64,000 bases of DNA from Daphnia pulex (lineage: Eukaryota; Arthropoda; Branchiopoda; Diplostraca; Daphniidae). The notes under the pieces were generated by a model. It was not told where the DNA came from. It worked only from the letters and a program-made list of their open reading frames with translations, and ran no database searches. The translations under genes and the position numbers were made by a program. Positions 1 through 10,719 of the stretch are shown here, in pieces. The stretch spans positions 5,952,001 to 6,016,000 of the forward strand of contig NC_060019.1 in NCBI RefSeq assembly GCF_021134715.1. The letters run 5' to 3'. How positions within the stretch are numbered: position 1 is the first letter of the stretch; each line of letters starts with the position of its first letter.

Positions 1-163
1 CTTGGACATTGGGTACTTCGTTAACAGCTTGTGCATACTGTTGAATGGTTTGAAATGCTTCTTCAATTCTCCCGAAGGGCAAGAGAGGAAGAGCAATACA
101 CATCCCTATAATTCTTCCAACAATTTGGATGTCCTGATATGTGACAGTAAGCCCCAAGGAACA
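1..163 (-). mobile_element. MULE transposase fragment, runs off the left edge
   Basis: Read on the minus strand, this stretch encodes a peptide ending in AVNEVPNVQ that closely matches the FLYWCH-MULE transposase exon at about 28,350-28,510 on the plus strand (shared core IALPLLP, GRIEEAF, YAQAVN). It is therefore a second copy of the same element family, cut by the window edge. At the position where the other copy has an in-frame TAA, this copy has GAA, so the stop in the other copy looks like a mutation. Similarity stops at about 163, next to unrelated sequence. Confidence 0.75.
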
Positions 164-299
164 CTGTAGAAGGAAACGCATTCACCACAGTATGTACCCC
201 ACGGATCACACAGAGATTGACCGGAGTATGTTTACGGAGACCTCCGTACGCTGCTCACTGGAGCGGATCACCTCTCCAGCAAATCGGTCACTTCTTATT

Positions 300-1560
300 C
301 CTTCTACAGGTGAATGATGGACGGATTTTTTACTGCTGAAAAGGCGACATCGTCCGTCGGCTCCGAGTCGCTGCCGCTGGCCCTGGCCGTCTGTGAATCG
401 TTGGCCGACAACGAGTCTTTGAGAAAGCAACTCGAGTGGTTGGTGGCGCTAGAGTTGCCACTGGGCTTGACATGGAGATCCCGTTCGAAGAAAGCTTCCC
501 GCAAATACGGCGGGTACGTCTCGGCCAACTTGTTCTTGGCCTTCGGCCTTTGGGGCTTCCGCTTGGGATTGCCTGCACGCATCGGCGGCGACTTGATCGA
601 CCGCTGTCGTCGTCGTTGTGGGAGGCGTCGGCGTCGTTGCTGTCGTTTCCTTCGGGGATGTAGGGTGTAGTGGACTAAAGCGTCAACGCTCTGGTTTCGA
701 ACCCCGGCTGAACCCGTCATAAAACTGCCAGCTGTGCTGTTATGCAGGATTCTTGATTGCTTTCAGGGATATGACGTTAAATATACTGTGATGTGTTTAA
801 TCACATCTTCCAAACTGGAAACTAACCAGCGACATCTGATCTAATTATTGTGATATGGAAGGTGCGCTATATAAATGTAAAACCAAACCAAACCAACTGC
901 TGAAACTTCACATCGGCCGTGTTGTAATTGTTCATGGCGTCCTTTTTCTTGTCTTTGACACCCCGGTGCCCAGGTTCTGTAGTTTTCGTTGGCGCTTCTT
1001 GCGCAAAATCAGCGCTCCGTTGTCGCTCTGGATGATATCGGGGACGTCGGGCAACTGCCTGTCTTCAGCATCACGCAGGGTCAACACCATATCGTCTTTG
1101 AACAGAGAATCTTATTCTTGACCGTCTCCTTGGACGTCCTGAATGGTCTTCAGACTCGAGCGACTACTGACCTGGAAAAAGAGTCCGGGGATTTGAGCCA
1201 GATGCTGTTGGATGATCCTTTGATCAAGAGCCCACCGGCCAATTTCTGTAGTAGATCTGGGACGGGACTAGGCAGTGGAGTGGCCGATGATGACTGCCTG
1301 TTTTACCGATTGCCGGCCTGATTGGAGGCGGCCTGGACCGATACCGACGGCGGTGGTGCCAGTGTCAAGGCATCGACGGAAGCGTTGGATAGGTGCAGAT
1401 ACGGAGGCTGTTGATCGGGTGAGCGACAGAGGACGCAAGTGTATCCGTCCTTGGCACAAAATTTCGCCTCTCGCTCGTTGCGGATAAAGTCGCAGGCGGC
1501 GTCGAGCCACCACTGCTGGCACTGGATGATGAGCTCATTTTTGAGCACGTGAAAGATGAC
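300..1560 (-). pseudogene. KMT2C/D-like (MLL3/MLL4, Lpt-type) gene fragment, broken
   Basis: Minus-strand pieces in different frames resemble the PHD and middle regions of KMT2C/D histone H3K4 methyltransferases. In order they are a PHD-like piece at about 1,548-1,300 (CDFIRNEREAKFCAKDGY, then TCVLC), a piece at about 1,110-940 (QLPDVPDIIQSDNGALIL then RKKRQRKLQNLG), and one at about 720-310 containing AETYPPYLREAFFERDL, like the PAYLQEAFFG block of MLL3/4. The frames do not join without shifts: one is visible near 940. The PHD motif has lost zinc ligands, reading CQQWWLDAACD where the family has CxxCDRWLHxxCD. A SINE lies between the second and third pieces. I read this as a pseudogene or captured fragment. 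The family assignment rests on remembered motifs only. Confidence 0.55.
660..897 (+). repeat. tRNA-derived SINE
   Basis: The head holds pol III-type boxes: an A-box-like GTAGTGGACTAAAGCG near 665 and a B box GGTTTCGAACCCC near 692-704. A roughly 150-bp body follows, with a tail ending in repeated AACC units (aaaccaaaccaaacc) at about 881-897. This is the standard layout of a tRNA-related SINE. It interrupts the KMT2-like fragment, so it is younger than that fragment. I could not delimit a clean target-site duplication. Confidence 0.65.
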
Positions 1561-1871
1561 GGTGACTTTAACCTCTTAAAGTCCTCATAAAGGAATGAAT
1601 AACTGTCATGCCCAATTGCCCATATCCGTCTACCTACACCACAATCCAAATTCTAGGCTTATACCGGCTTATGCCTCATATTCATATTATTTTGAAAATT
1701 CTGCATCCAGCTCGGCCGAACTGAAAAGCGTGCCAAAATGAGACAAAACACAAACCAATTAAATTCTTGCCAATGCTTCTTCATGTGGATGTTTTAAAAT
1801 TTAATCAAGCGGTTTTCTAGAGCGAACATGAAACTTTCACAGTTGTAGAACTAAGTTTATTGATGAAGTGA

Positions 1872-2112
1872 AGTCTCAAGTGTTATCGAGCCAATTCTCT
1901 ACAATCACAGGATATCTGCTTCTAAATATACTCTCTGTAAGTTACTTTATATTAATATAATGTATGTTAATGTTTGACACATGCCTATTTTCTTTCACCT
2001 ATGTAGGCTATAGGTTCATTCTCAACTCAAGTGTTATCGAGCCAATTGCCCTTTTAATCATTACAGTCAAAAGACAGGATATTTGCTTCTAAATATCCAA
2101 TCTGTAAGTTAC
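1872..2112 (+). repeat. Direct repeat pair, each copy ending in a splice-donor-like GTAAGT
   Basis: Two copies of an approximately 75-bp unit sit about 155 bp apart. Both contain CTCAAGTGTTATCGAGCCAA, then an AGGATAT-TGCTTCTAAATAT block, then CTGTAAGTTACT. They start near 1,872 and 2,030. The shared GTAAGT could be duplicated 5' splice sites of non-coding leader exons for the hAT gene that follows at 2,192. That functional reading is inference. Confidence 0.55.
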
Positions 2113-2191
2113 TGTATATTGTTTGAATGTATCTGAAGTGATTATTTAATATTTATTCTGTGTCACTTCAAGGCACTCATATATTTCGAAA

Positions 2192-4921
2192 ATGGGTGGT
2201 CCAAGTAGTGGAAAAAGAGCTGCTTCACGAGGGGGATCACGAGGGGGATCACGACGTGGATCACGTGGTGGATCACGTGGGGGTTCACAAATAAGAGGAC
2301 GTGGTGGTGCAACTGCTTCTTCTATTCAAGACCAGCTATTGTACGAAGAGGAAGAGGAACAACTCCATGCAAGGCCAAGAAAACGATTCTGATGAAAGTC
2401 AAATGTCTGGTGAGGAAGAAGTTGGCCCTGACAAGGAAGATCAAGCCATCGAAGTACAAATACCAAAAGACGCTGTTCCAATGCCCGCATTCGAGAAAAC
2501 GAAGTGGCCTCTTTGGAGACAGAAATGTTGGAAGAATTGGCGTATTATACACTCCAATGGAAAGGTTTATGCGCAATGTGTTTATTGCAAAGATGATAAA
2601 TATCACAACGGCAGTTCCGATTCCTTTTCAAATTTCTTACGGCATTTAAGAAGAGTTCACGAGGAAGAGTACGAAAAAACGAAAGCAGGAGGGAAAAATC
2701 ACTCATCAGACCAATCTTCCATGAAGAATTTTCTTGCGACGAACATCCCAAAAGATAGGCAAAAGAAAATCGATAATCTAATAGCCGAAATGATCGTTTT
2801 GGACAATTTACCTTTAACCATTTTACAAAGAGAGGGGTTTCGGAAGGTAATCTCGTTTATAGCGCCAACATATAAAATTCCAAGTTATGAAAAGATGCGA
2901 GACACCATCATACCTTAAATTTACTCAAGAATAGTTGAAGGAGTGAAAGAAGTACTGAATTCTTGTGATGTTGCTACCATCATGTTGGACCTCTGGTCAT
3001 CTAAAAGCATGGTTGGGTTCATGGGAGTCTCTTGCTCGTCAGTAACTGCAGATTATATCCCATTCACCTGTTTTTTAAACATGAAGGAGATGCCCAAAAA
3101 CCATACAGCAGAAGCCATTCTCTCAGAGTCCGAATGCGTCGTTTCTGACTGGGGACTTAATGGAAAGGTTTGTTGTCTAATCTGTATACCTCACTGTGAA
3201 CTACTGAATCGTCTTTCTAATAATTAATCTATATTTTCAGGTTATCCGCACGGCCACTGATAATGCCTCAAATATGACAAAAGCGTTTAAAATGCAGCTC
3301 TCAAATTTCATCAGAGAAGAGAAAGAAGATGAATTCATTGACTTAGAGCTGGTAGCAGGGATTGAAGTCCCAAATTACGTTTTAATCCCAGAATACTTAG
3401 AGTGCACGTCTTCCGCTGGTGGTTCCCAGACAGAGGATTCGGACATTGAACATCTTTTGTCAACTTTAGAAATTGATCTTGCTGAATTGATAACAGAAAA
3501 CAGCTGGAAAATCAACGAAACAGGATTTGTCACATCCACTTCATCCCACGCAGGATGTATGCCTCATCAAGAACAGCTGGTTATTAAAGATGAACTAAAG
3601 GCACTCGACGTAAATATCAGTTCGTAGCTGCAGTTTTATGAAATTAATTGCTAACCAGTTTTAAACTTTTTAGAAATTTGTTTCCGATGCGCTAGATCTT
3701 CTATGCAAGATCGTTGGAGGGGTTCGACGAAGTGTTGTAGATTCAAAGGTTCTTTTAGATTTTGTTGGATTCAAAATACCAATGATGAATCTAACTAGAT
3801 GGAATTCGCAATTTTTAATGGTGAAGTACGTCCTAAACGCTATTGAAATTGACCCAACACTTCAATCGAAACTGAATGCTTGCAAAACTCGCGGATCTCT
3901 GTCATCTCTGCAACTGAAATGTCCGAAAGAATTCGTTAATCTACTAGAGCCATTCAAAATCTCAACAGATGTTTTCCAAAAAGATACCGAGACTGTGGGA
4001 CTAGCAATTCCATTTTATTAGGATTTAGTTAATCAATGTTCACTGGATCCCAGAGTAAATAAAGATTCTAAATTTATTACTTCGTGCAAGAGTATGGCGG
4101 AGGAATTAAGCCGATCACTCAAGAAGAGAATGGGATGGATCCTATAAGACACTTTTTTTGTATTAGGTACGCAATATCATTGAAGTCAATAAGGTTATTG
4201 CATAAATTTTTTAACTTAATAATTACAGGATCAGTACTTGACCCAAGAATTAAAGGGTCGTGGATAACAACTGCTGGAGAAGAAGTAGAAGAGGTGCTAT
4301 CGTCTGTGAAGGAATTACTGAAATTGCGCTATCGCACAGTCGGTAAAAGTGCATATTTTTAAAATAACATCCGAATTGTTAGTCAATTTCCTCAATTCAT
4401 TGTTCGTGATTTTAGGCAGAAACGAAGGCGATCACATTGAAAACAACGCTGACAGTGGCGCTGAAGATGATGGAAACAGAAGACGCAAAGCAGATGAAAA
4501 TCCAGTGGGCCACCCTGTTCAGAAGCGCTCTAGACAAACTAGCCGACCTTTACTTGCAAGCGTTCTTGTACGCCCACGAACACTATCGAAAGGTGTTGTC
4601 AAAGTACTGGAAGAATTTGATGTTTATTTTAAAGAGCCCCCCATTGTAAACGAAAAGGGTCAATTTGATTTAGATTTCAGTCCTTGTGATTATTGGAAAG
4701 TTAATCAACATAGATTCCCTGCTTTAGCCCCAATTGCACGGGATGTAATGGGTATTCCAGTTTCATCAGCAAACATTGAGCGTGCGTTCAGCACAGCAGT
4801 AGAAATTTTGTCGGCAACGAGAAATAAGATCAAACCAAAATTTTTTGATATGCTTGTATTCATTAAAAGAAATGCTCATCTCCTTGAAACCGTCTGTGCT
4901 AAGGAGAAAAAAGACAAATAA
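2192..4921 (+). mobile_element. Degenerate hAT-superfamily transposase gene with BED zinc finger
   Basis: The N terminus is Gly/Arg/Ser-rich (2,192-2,330). It is followed by a BED-type finger at about 2,500-2,660 (CVYC, then HLRRVH), a middle domain with IMLDLWSSK and the ATDNASN block at 3,255-3,280, and a hAT C-terminal dimerisation domain at 4,660-4,900 (DYWKVNQHRFPALAPIARD, then SSANIERAFSTA). Likely introns are 3,169-3,240 and about 3,612-3,673. Damage includes a frame change near 2,385, an in-frame TAA at 2,917 and several breaks between 4,020 and 4,400. This was a cut-and-paste transposase and now looks inactive. I could not identify terminal inverted repeats or an 8-bp duplication. 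Confidence 0.85.
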
Positions 4922-5100
4922 ATTGGATTTAATTTGGATTTGATTTGGATTTAACAAAATATTTAATGGATTGGATTTTAACGATTTTTTCAATGATTTG
5001 ATTTGCAAATTCAGATTTTGAACGTGATTTGATTTGGAACTGATTTGACGGGATTCTTTTTTCACGGATTTGATTTTAAGTTTAAATAAGTACCAAATCC
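4922..5100. repeat. Subterminal GATTTGATTTGG-type repeat array
   Basis: Immediately after the hAT stop codon, about 180 bp is made of irregular repeats of GGATTT, GATTTGATTT and ATTTGGAT. hAT elements often carry short repeated transposase-binding motifs next to their ends, so this may be the 3' subterminal region of the element. That role is inference from position and composition. Confidence 0.5.
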
Positions 5101-5390
5101 AATACACTCTAGTCCTAGTCAAACCTATTTCCCAAATTAACTAGGAAATTTAATCCTGCAGTGTGTTTTATGACTTTAATCCATTATATTTAAATTTCAT
5201 CTCAATAAAATGTCAGAGCTTTAGGGATTCGGGTTTCGGGTCGTGGTCGTGTTTTTTTTTTTTTTTTTTTTTTTGTGGGGGGGGGGGGGTTTAAAGAAGG
5301 ATCGACTTAATATGTTTGGCCAATTTGTTTTTTAAAGCAATTAAATACCAGAAGTAATTCCGGTCAAATTTTTGTACCTTGACAGAATCC
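5101..5390. other. Non-coding stretch with T-run/G-run
   Basis: No supported gene. The clearest feature is a T tract of more than 20 bases at about 5,251-5,274 followed by GTGGGGGGGGGGGG at about 5,275-5,290. Such a tract is prone to sequencing or assembly error. Confidence 0.6.
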
Positions 5391-7321
5391 CAACTTTCCT
5401 TTCCATTTGCCGTCGTCTCCGCAGCGACGGAATGGCTGATCCGGGAATTCACGACGGCCTCCTCCTTGTTGTTGTTGATGATGTTGTTGTTGTCGTTTGA
5501 TTCTCTCACCTTGGCCGGTTGATCGTTGGCGACCTTTGCGAGTTGCGCGCTGCTCAGCAGCTGATCCAGTCGATCCGCCGACGGCCAGTTGTCTCTTGTC
5601 GTTCTCGTTTTTCTTACCGTTATGTTTTCCTGATTTAATCCATTTCATGTCAGACTCTTACGTATACATCCCTCCGGGAGCGGGGAATTACAAGCGGCTT
5701 TTACCTTTCAACTTTTTGTGGGCTTCCTCTGAACTATTTTTAGCGCTAGTTTGCCAATCTTGATGAGCCGGCGGACAGACTTGAGTGGCTTTCCAGCCTT
5801 GGAGCATGGCCAATCCGCTGCTGGATTGCCGGTTGGAGAGCATGATGCTTTTCTCTTCGAGCAAAGTTGCCGGGTTGTTGAACACCTGGTTGGCTTGCCA
5901 GGCTGGACGTTCACTGTTTTGCTAGCTGCTCAGCTCAATCTTTGCACAACATTTCGATTGAGGTAGGCCAATACACCTGAACCGTACGAGTAATCAAATG
6001 AAATCGCTAGATATGAATGCATTACCACTACCCTGATCCTGATAAAGAAACTTAAAATCGCACGCGCTTAGGGTTTAGAATTCTATTACTCAACGATGTG
6101 AACGAATAGCATGGCTTCAGGGGGGATTACTATTTGTCTCTTTATCTTATTTTATGATGACGAATTTCTCAGATATTCAACTAGTAGATCCCCAGCAGGG
6201 CGAAGAACACATGCACCAAATGTTCTGTAATAGTCTATTCGAATTTTATTGATCATGTGCGCAAAATTGCTAAATCAGAGATGGAACCATTCTTTCCGGA
6301 TTGTTTGTTCTTGTTATGTTTCTTTGTGGCGATTTTTCAAAAGACAACTTTCGGGTTGGCGTTACACCATATCTATAAAAGGTATAGACGACGAGCTTTC
6401 CGCTCAAAAACATATTTTCGACTTTAAGAGTGGCAGACGGTTTTTTTGTTTTCGAATACTGTGTTGTTGTTGTTGTAGGAGGTTTGGGATTGGGGGCGGG
6501 TTCAGTCGACGTCTCATAGGTGGCAGCACTTGCCGTCGTTGTCCGGTTCTGGACTCTCACTCGGATCGTATTGTTCCACGGCCTATGATTGGCTTCTTTG
6601 TTACCCGTTACCTTTGAAGCTAATTCTAAGAGAGAGACAGACAGAGGAGGAATATGTGTAAAGAAAGAAAAAAGCAAATCTCTTTTTCTCTTCTTCAAAA
6701 AGGTCTCCCCCGCGCTGGTAGAAAATGAATTTACGTCACTTGAAAATCCAAAAAAAAAGAAGAAGCCCAAGCAGCTGAATGAACGAGAAACACTTGAAGC
6801 GCTCACAAATATTCGAAAAATAGGGGAAGATTTGCAACAACAACAAAGACACGACATTTGTGCGGGTGCGCATTGATCGGTCGCTCGTGTAAAGAGTTAA
6901 AAGATAAGCTTTTGTTCCAAAAATAATCATAATAATAATAATATAAAGTAAAACAGCAATAATAATAATAATCAAAAGGCTTCAACAGTCCCCGTTCTTT
7001 CGGGGGAGTTTGCAGCATGTGCCTCCAGGGGGGAAGAGAGAGAAAGTGAGGGGGGTGTAGATTGGAATAGCGTTGATACAAGTTCATAGACCCAAATTGT
7101 TAATTACCTTTTTCGCAGGCAGGCGGCGGTCTAAGAGGATTCCATTTCAGACTGGACAAGCAAGAGCGAACGGGATTACCCGTGACGCGGAAGCCCGTAT
7201 CGCATGTGAAGTAGCAGAGCTGATTGGGGGTGGCGTCGCCGCTGGCGCACGAAAGCGGGCTGACGCTTCGTTGGCTGGCTTGGTACTCCTCTCTCTCTCT
7301 CGCGCGGCGCGGATGTTCCAA
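5391..7321 (-). CDS. Sushi (CCP) domain protein, partial gene model
   Basis: The exon at about 7,321-7,108 encodes most of a sushi/complement-control module: a CYFTCDTGF strand, TGNPVRSC, W and a terminal PPPACEK just before a GT donor. It joins in frame to sequence starting at 6,625 after a CTCTCTCTTAG acceptor. That exon encodes a Ser/Thr/Pro-rich linker with N-glycosylation sequons (NNT, NRT) and the stretch PNPKPPTTTTTQ. Further likely exons lie at about 5,930-5,697 (VFNNPATLLEEKS frame, donor GTAAAAG) and about 5,640-5,391, where a second sushi end is visible (RCGDDGKWKG, then GFCQ, then a GT). The protein is probably secreted or a cell-surface ectodomain. No signal peptide, start or 3' end was found, so the gene is either larger than shown or a fragment. 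Confidence 0.45.
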
Positions 7322-7479
7322 GTCTCATCCGACTGAGAAACAGACAGACTCATCTAAAAGTTTCTTGCGAAAACAGAGGGAACTCGGCACCGGAATGCTG
7401 GCATGTTTAGATAGCTCGTCAACCAGCACATTTTAACCCTCTTAACCCACATAAATACAATTTATTTCCAATTTCCAAA

Positions 7480-7865
7480 TTTCCAATTTATCATAGCCAT
7501 TCTCTCCAGTAAACTCATTTGTCTTGAGGAGAAATCCGATTCTTTGGATCCTTCGAGCGACAGGGCGACGGACACGAGTTGGTTCATCCGTTCGGCAGGG
7601 ATTCCCACGTCTTTCTCGACCAGACTCTCGAGGCATTCGAGTAATGAAATGTCCTACGAAATCAATGCAAGTTATTTAAAAAGAAACAAATTGTAGACAC
7701 AATCTCTGTTTTACTTTTGTGGTGCTGAATTTGACGGCCAATAAAACGCACAAATCCAAGGTACGAGGTGGGTGGTTCGATTGAGTGGCAAGGAGGAATC
7801 CGCGGACAATGTGGCTGTAAATAGTCATCTGTCTTTCAAATTCTCTTTCTCTCTCGAGACTATTA
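7480..7865 (-). CDS. Unidentified two-exon coding fragment
   Basis: Exon A, about 7,865-7,715, encodes a peptide with ERQMTIYSHIVRGFLLATQ and LDLCVLLAVKF, and ends at a GTAAAA donor. Exon B starts after TTCGTAG at about 7,653. It continues in the same frame with DISLLECLESLVEKDVG and LEGSKESDFSSRQ. The two join without a frame change, which argues for a real coding region. I do not recognise the family and found neither a start nor a clear end. Confidence 0.35.
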
Positions 7866-8820
7866 TCTATCTACATTTAAATTATATTCTTCTCTTCTAA
7901 ATTTCAATTCCATCTTTCCTGGAATTATTAGACGCATTTAACCTTCTTGCCCTTTAAAAAAAACCCCTCCCCGTGATTCAATGACGTCACCATATCCTCG
8001 TTTTCTTTTTCTTGGACGATGTGATTGAGTTGCATTTATATCGACCAAACCGCTTCTGGCTTTGTTTTCTTGCTCGGTTATATTTTGAGTTTTTTATTCC
8101 TCAAAGTTATTATCCGTGCTGCACAACACTAGTATATACTATATATATATACATGCTGAGCCGGCCTTGTACATTTCCTACAAGATAGATCCACCATCTT
8201 TTTTTTTTATTATTTTTTACTTTTATGACGACTTTTATTTCGATATCGTTATTCATTTCATTTCATTTTTTTTTTCATTTCATTTTTTCTTCAATTCCCA
8301 ACTATAGTCGTCAGTTATTATTTTGTGCTGTGTTCCCAGCAGTTTGTGTTGGTTGTGTGTCCATGTCTTTTCTGCGTGCGCTGTGTTGTCTATGCCATAT
8401 CGCCCAAATTCAGTTTGCCGGTGTGATTATTTCAATCCAGTTGAAAGGAAGGGTCCGCGCTGGATTAGGCCATTCCCTGCTGCACACACACACACACACA
8501 CTCACACACACACGTGAGCAATAGCGACGACGTTGGGTTTGTGTCAACATACGACTGCAGCCGTGATGAAGTTGATTTTCTCTTTTCTTTTCCCGGACGA
8601 CGACGACAAAATGTGACAAAAGTCGTTTTCACTTGGGCACGATATATGCATAGAGTTGGAAGCTATAGAGCTCGAGCGTGTTTCACTAGTTTTACAACCG
8701 ACACGCGTGGTCTGAAATCCCAGACCGTCGATTTTGGCCAAACGATCCGGGCAAGTTCGTCAAAAACGCGAGCCAATTTCCTGGTCTAGTTTCCATAGCG
8801 GATGACAATAGTTTTCCAGC
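7866..8820. repeat. Non-coding stretch with a (CA)n microsatellite at 8,482-8,513
   Basis: Low-complexity T-rich sequence, a TATATATATATA run near 8,140 and a CA dinucleotide array broken once by TC. I see no coding exon. The short ORFs here follow from the composition. Confidence 0.6.
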
Positions 8821-8823
8821 CAA

Positions 8824-9232
8824 AAAGAGCGGACGAAACTGGTTCAGGAAAGACATTCATTGCAGCCCTTCTGATCAAAGAAAAATCTCATGATGAAGTT
8901 ACAAAACCGTTAGATTCAGGAGGAAAAAGGACAGTTTTTCTTGTACCCACCGTTGTGTTGGCTATTCAACAGGTCGCCTACTTATTGCGTACGTCCTAGT
9001 ATAGATATTGATTGTTCGCATCCTCTTACTGTACGGATTTTCCATTTAGGGCGCCACACCTATTTGAAAGTTAAAGAGTTTTATGGAAGTATGGGAGTTG
9101 ACATGTGGGAAAAAGACAGGTATGTTTAGTTAACGAACTTTTTAAGCACAATCGTTTGATTTTTTAAATTTATCCATTTGATTTATTTTTGTTGTTCAAG
9201 GTGGAACATTGAATTTGATGATTGAGTTGAGT
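8824..9232 (+). pseudogene. Dicer helicase-domain fragment
   Basis: Exon pieces encode the Walker A region of a Dicer-type DExD/H helicase (ETGSGKTFIAALLIKEKS), then GGKRTVFLVPTVVLAIQQ, a GTACGT donor at about 8,988, an ATTTAG acceptor at about 9,048, and HTYLKVKEFYGSMGVDMW. This follows the known Dicer order: TGSGKTFIA, then RTxFLVNTV, then the HTxLKVGExxGxMGVDxW block. A third exon starts at about 9,201 with WNIEFDD and meets an in-frame TGA at once. Helicase, PAZ, RNase III and dsRBD regions downstream are absent, so this is a captured or decayed fragment and not a working nuclease. Confidence 0.7.
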
Positions 9233-9621
9233 TTGCCCAATCCTGGCAGCTATTCTGCATTCAAAGAATTTCCAGATTCAATTGACGAGCAAAGGAACAA
9301 ATGGACTGATCTGGCTAATGGGAATCCGTCGGATGACGGCAGAAAATACTTCAAATGCTCATAACTTTTGAAATTTATTTTGGTGTTTGAATATTTGAAA
9401 CCTAGATAATAGAAGAAAGTCCTTTTAATCTTTTGAGACTTACTTTCATTTTGGTGTTGAGTATTAAGCCTGTGGTGTGACCTTAAAGTCTTGAAATCAC
9501 AAAAATGATCTCCGAGAAAATAAATCACCAATAAAAGGTTTATATTCTGGTGACTGAAAATAATTCTACAAATAAACAACAAGAATTAATCGTATGAATT
9601 TGTTTCTACAGTAGGTGGATA

Positions 9622-10690
9622 TCATACTTGAAGTAGTTGGATTGCATCGTCTAATTGGATGCCCAACCGGATACAGTGTTCTGCGTAGCACGTGATTATG
9701 TTTGGGTCTTGGGGCGACATGGAGCACTCCAATCGTACAAAGAATGGCTGATCGTATCTCACCCTTTCCAGCCCATATTCTCCATATTGGTTCCACAAAA
9801 AATCCGTTAAAACGTCTAGCATTTCAAACAAAACAGATTCGACTGACGCTGCTGCTTGTTCTCTGAGGGATGGATACAAACTTGACTGGTTTAAATACCC
9901 TCCACGAAAGACGTCAATATAAATACTATAGCCCTCTGACCTAACGAAAGGAAACCAAAGAATCTTACAATGTTAAACTGTATATAGCAATAGTTTATGC
10001 TGTTACCCGGCTGAATCCAACTGACTACGAGTGGTCTGAAATCCCGCCTCACTGTTCTTATTTGAATGAGGGGCGGTTTTGTTCTTCCAGTTCCATAAAC
10101 ACAGTTTCTCGTCACCGCCCAATGTGAGTAATTGACTACTATTGACGGATGCAGCCATGCTGATAATACCGGATTTATGATCTAAAATAATTCAGAGAAA
10201 GAAAGAAGACTCAATTTAGAGTAGAGATATCAAAGTAGATTAGGTAATTATCATCTTACAGCTTATTTTCTGAATGGGATTCAATTTGTTAGAAGTATTG
10301 AATTCCCAGAACTGAACGGTGCCTTCTTCACCATGAATCTGTCACGAAAAAAAGAAAAAGGTAAATCAGTGTCTTAGCTTTTAAATTTGATTGCTTGAAA
10401 AGTCCCCCACATGTCTCGTAGCATCTTCTCTTGAAAAATCATTATGTGAAGTGGCAACTTGTTCCAGCTCGACGTTGAATTGAATCCCCGAAACTTCTGA
10501 TGCGCATTCAAAGGCGTCAATCAACTCACCCGTCGTTGCATCTATCAAATAATTTCAAGCGTCAGTCGACCCAAAATTCAAATAAAAGAAAAAAAAAAGC
10601 TGCACAAAATAACCATACTGTGAAGGCGGATGCTCGACTCTGGATAACCTGTGCTGGTAAAGAGAACATTGGGATTCCAGGGACAGTAAG
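9622..10690 (-). CDS. Cdc20/Fizzy-like WD40 protein, 5'-truncated
   Basis: Five minus-strand exons splice in frame: to 10,619 (CPWNPNVLFTSTG, then SSIRLH), 10,541 to about 10,412 (NATTGELIDAF, then FNVELEQVATSHN), 10,338-10,260 (GTVQFWEF), 10,181-10,007 (GIISMAASVN, then GGDEKLCLWNW) and 9,940-9,622. The first four match the last WD40 blades of the Cdc20/Cdh1/Cortex family, which supply APC/C substrates. The fifth exon encodes an acidic C-terminal piece (VLFEMLDVLTDFLW) that I do not recognise in that family. No N-terminal half or start codon is visible: the frame above exon 1 closes at TGA and runs into the FHA fragment on the other strand. It could be a divergent paralogue, or a pseudogene truncated by rearrangement. 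Confidence 0.5.
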
Positions 10691-10719
10691 AATATATTCA
10701 TTTTTGTTTTTTTTTCTAG

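Noticed and set aside
655-720. Candidate tRNA gene on the plus strand
   Set aside because: Boxes belong to a SINE head followed by a body and an AACC-repeat tail. No proper cloverleaf.
2192-5230. Exact ends of the hAT element
   Set aside because: I searched the flanks for CAGNG-type inverted ends and an 8-bp duplication and found no pair I could defend.
6270-6857. 195-residue minus ORF starting with a Cys-rich run
   Set aside because: The start lies in simple repeats. Only the part from about 6,625 downward, after a splice acceptor, fits the sushi gene linker.
8116-8524. Hydrophobic ORFs that look like membrane proteins
   Set aside because: They come from T-rich and CA-repeat sequence. No conserved motif or splice structure.
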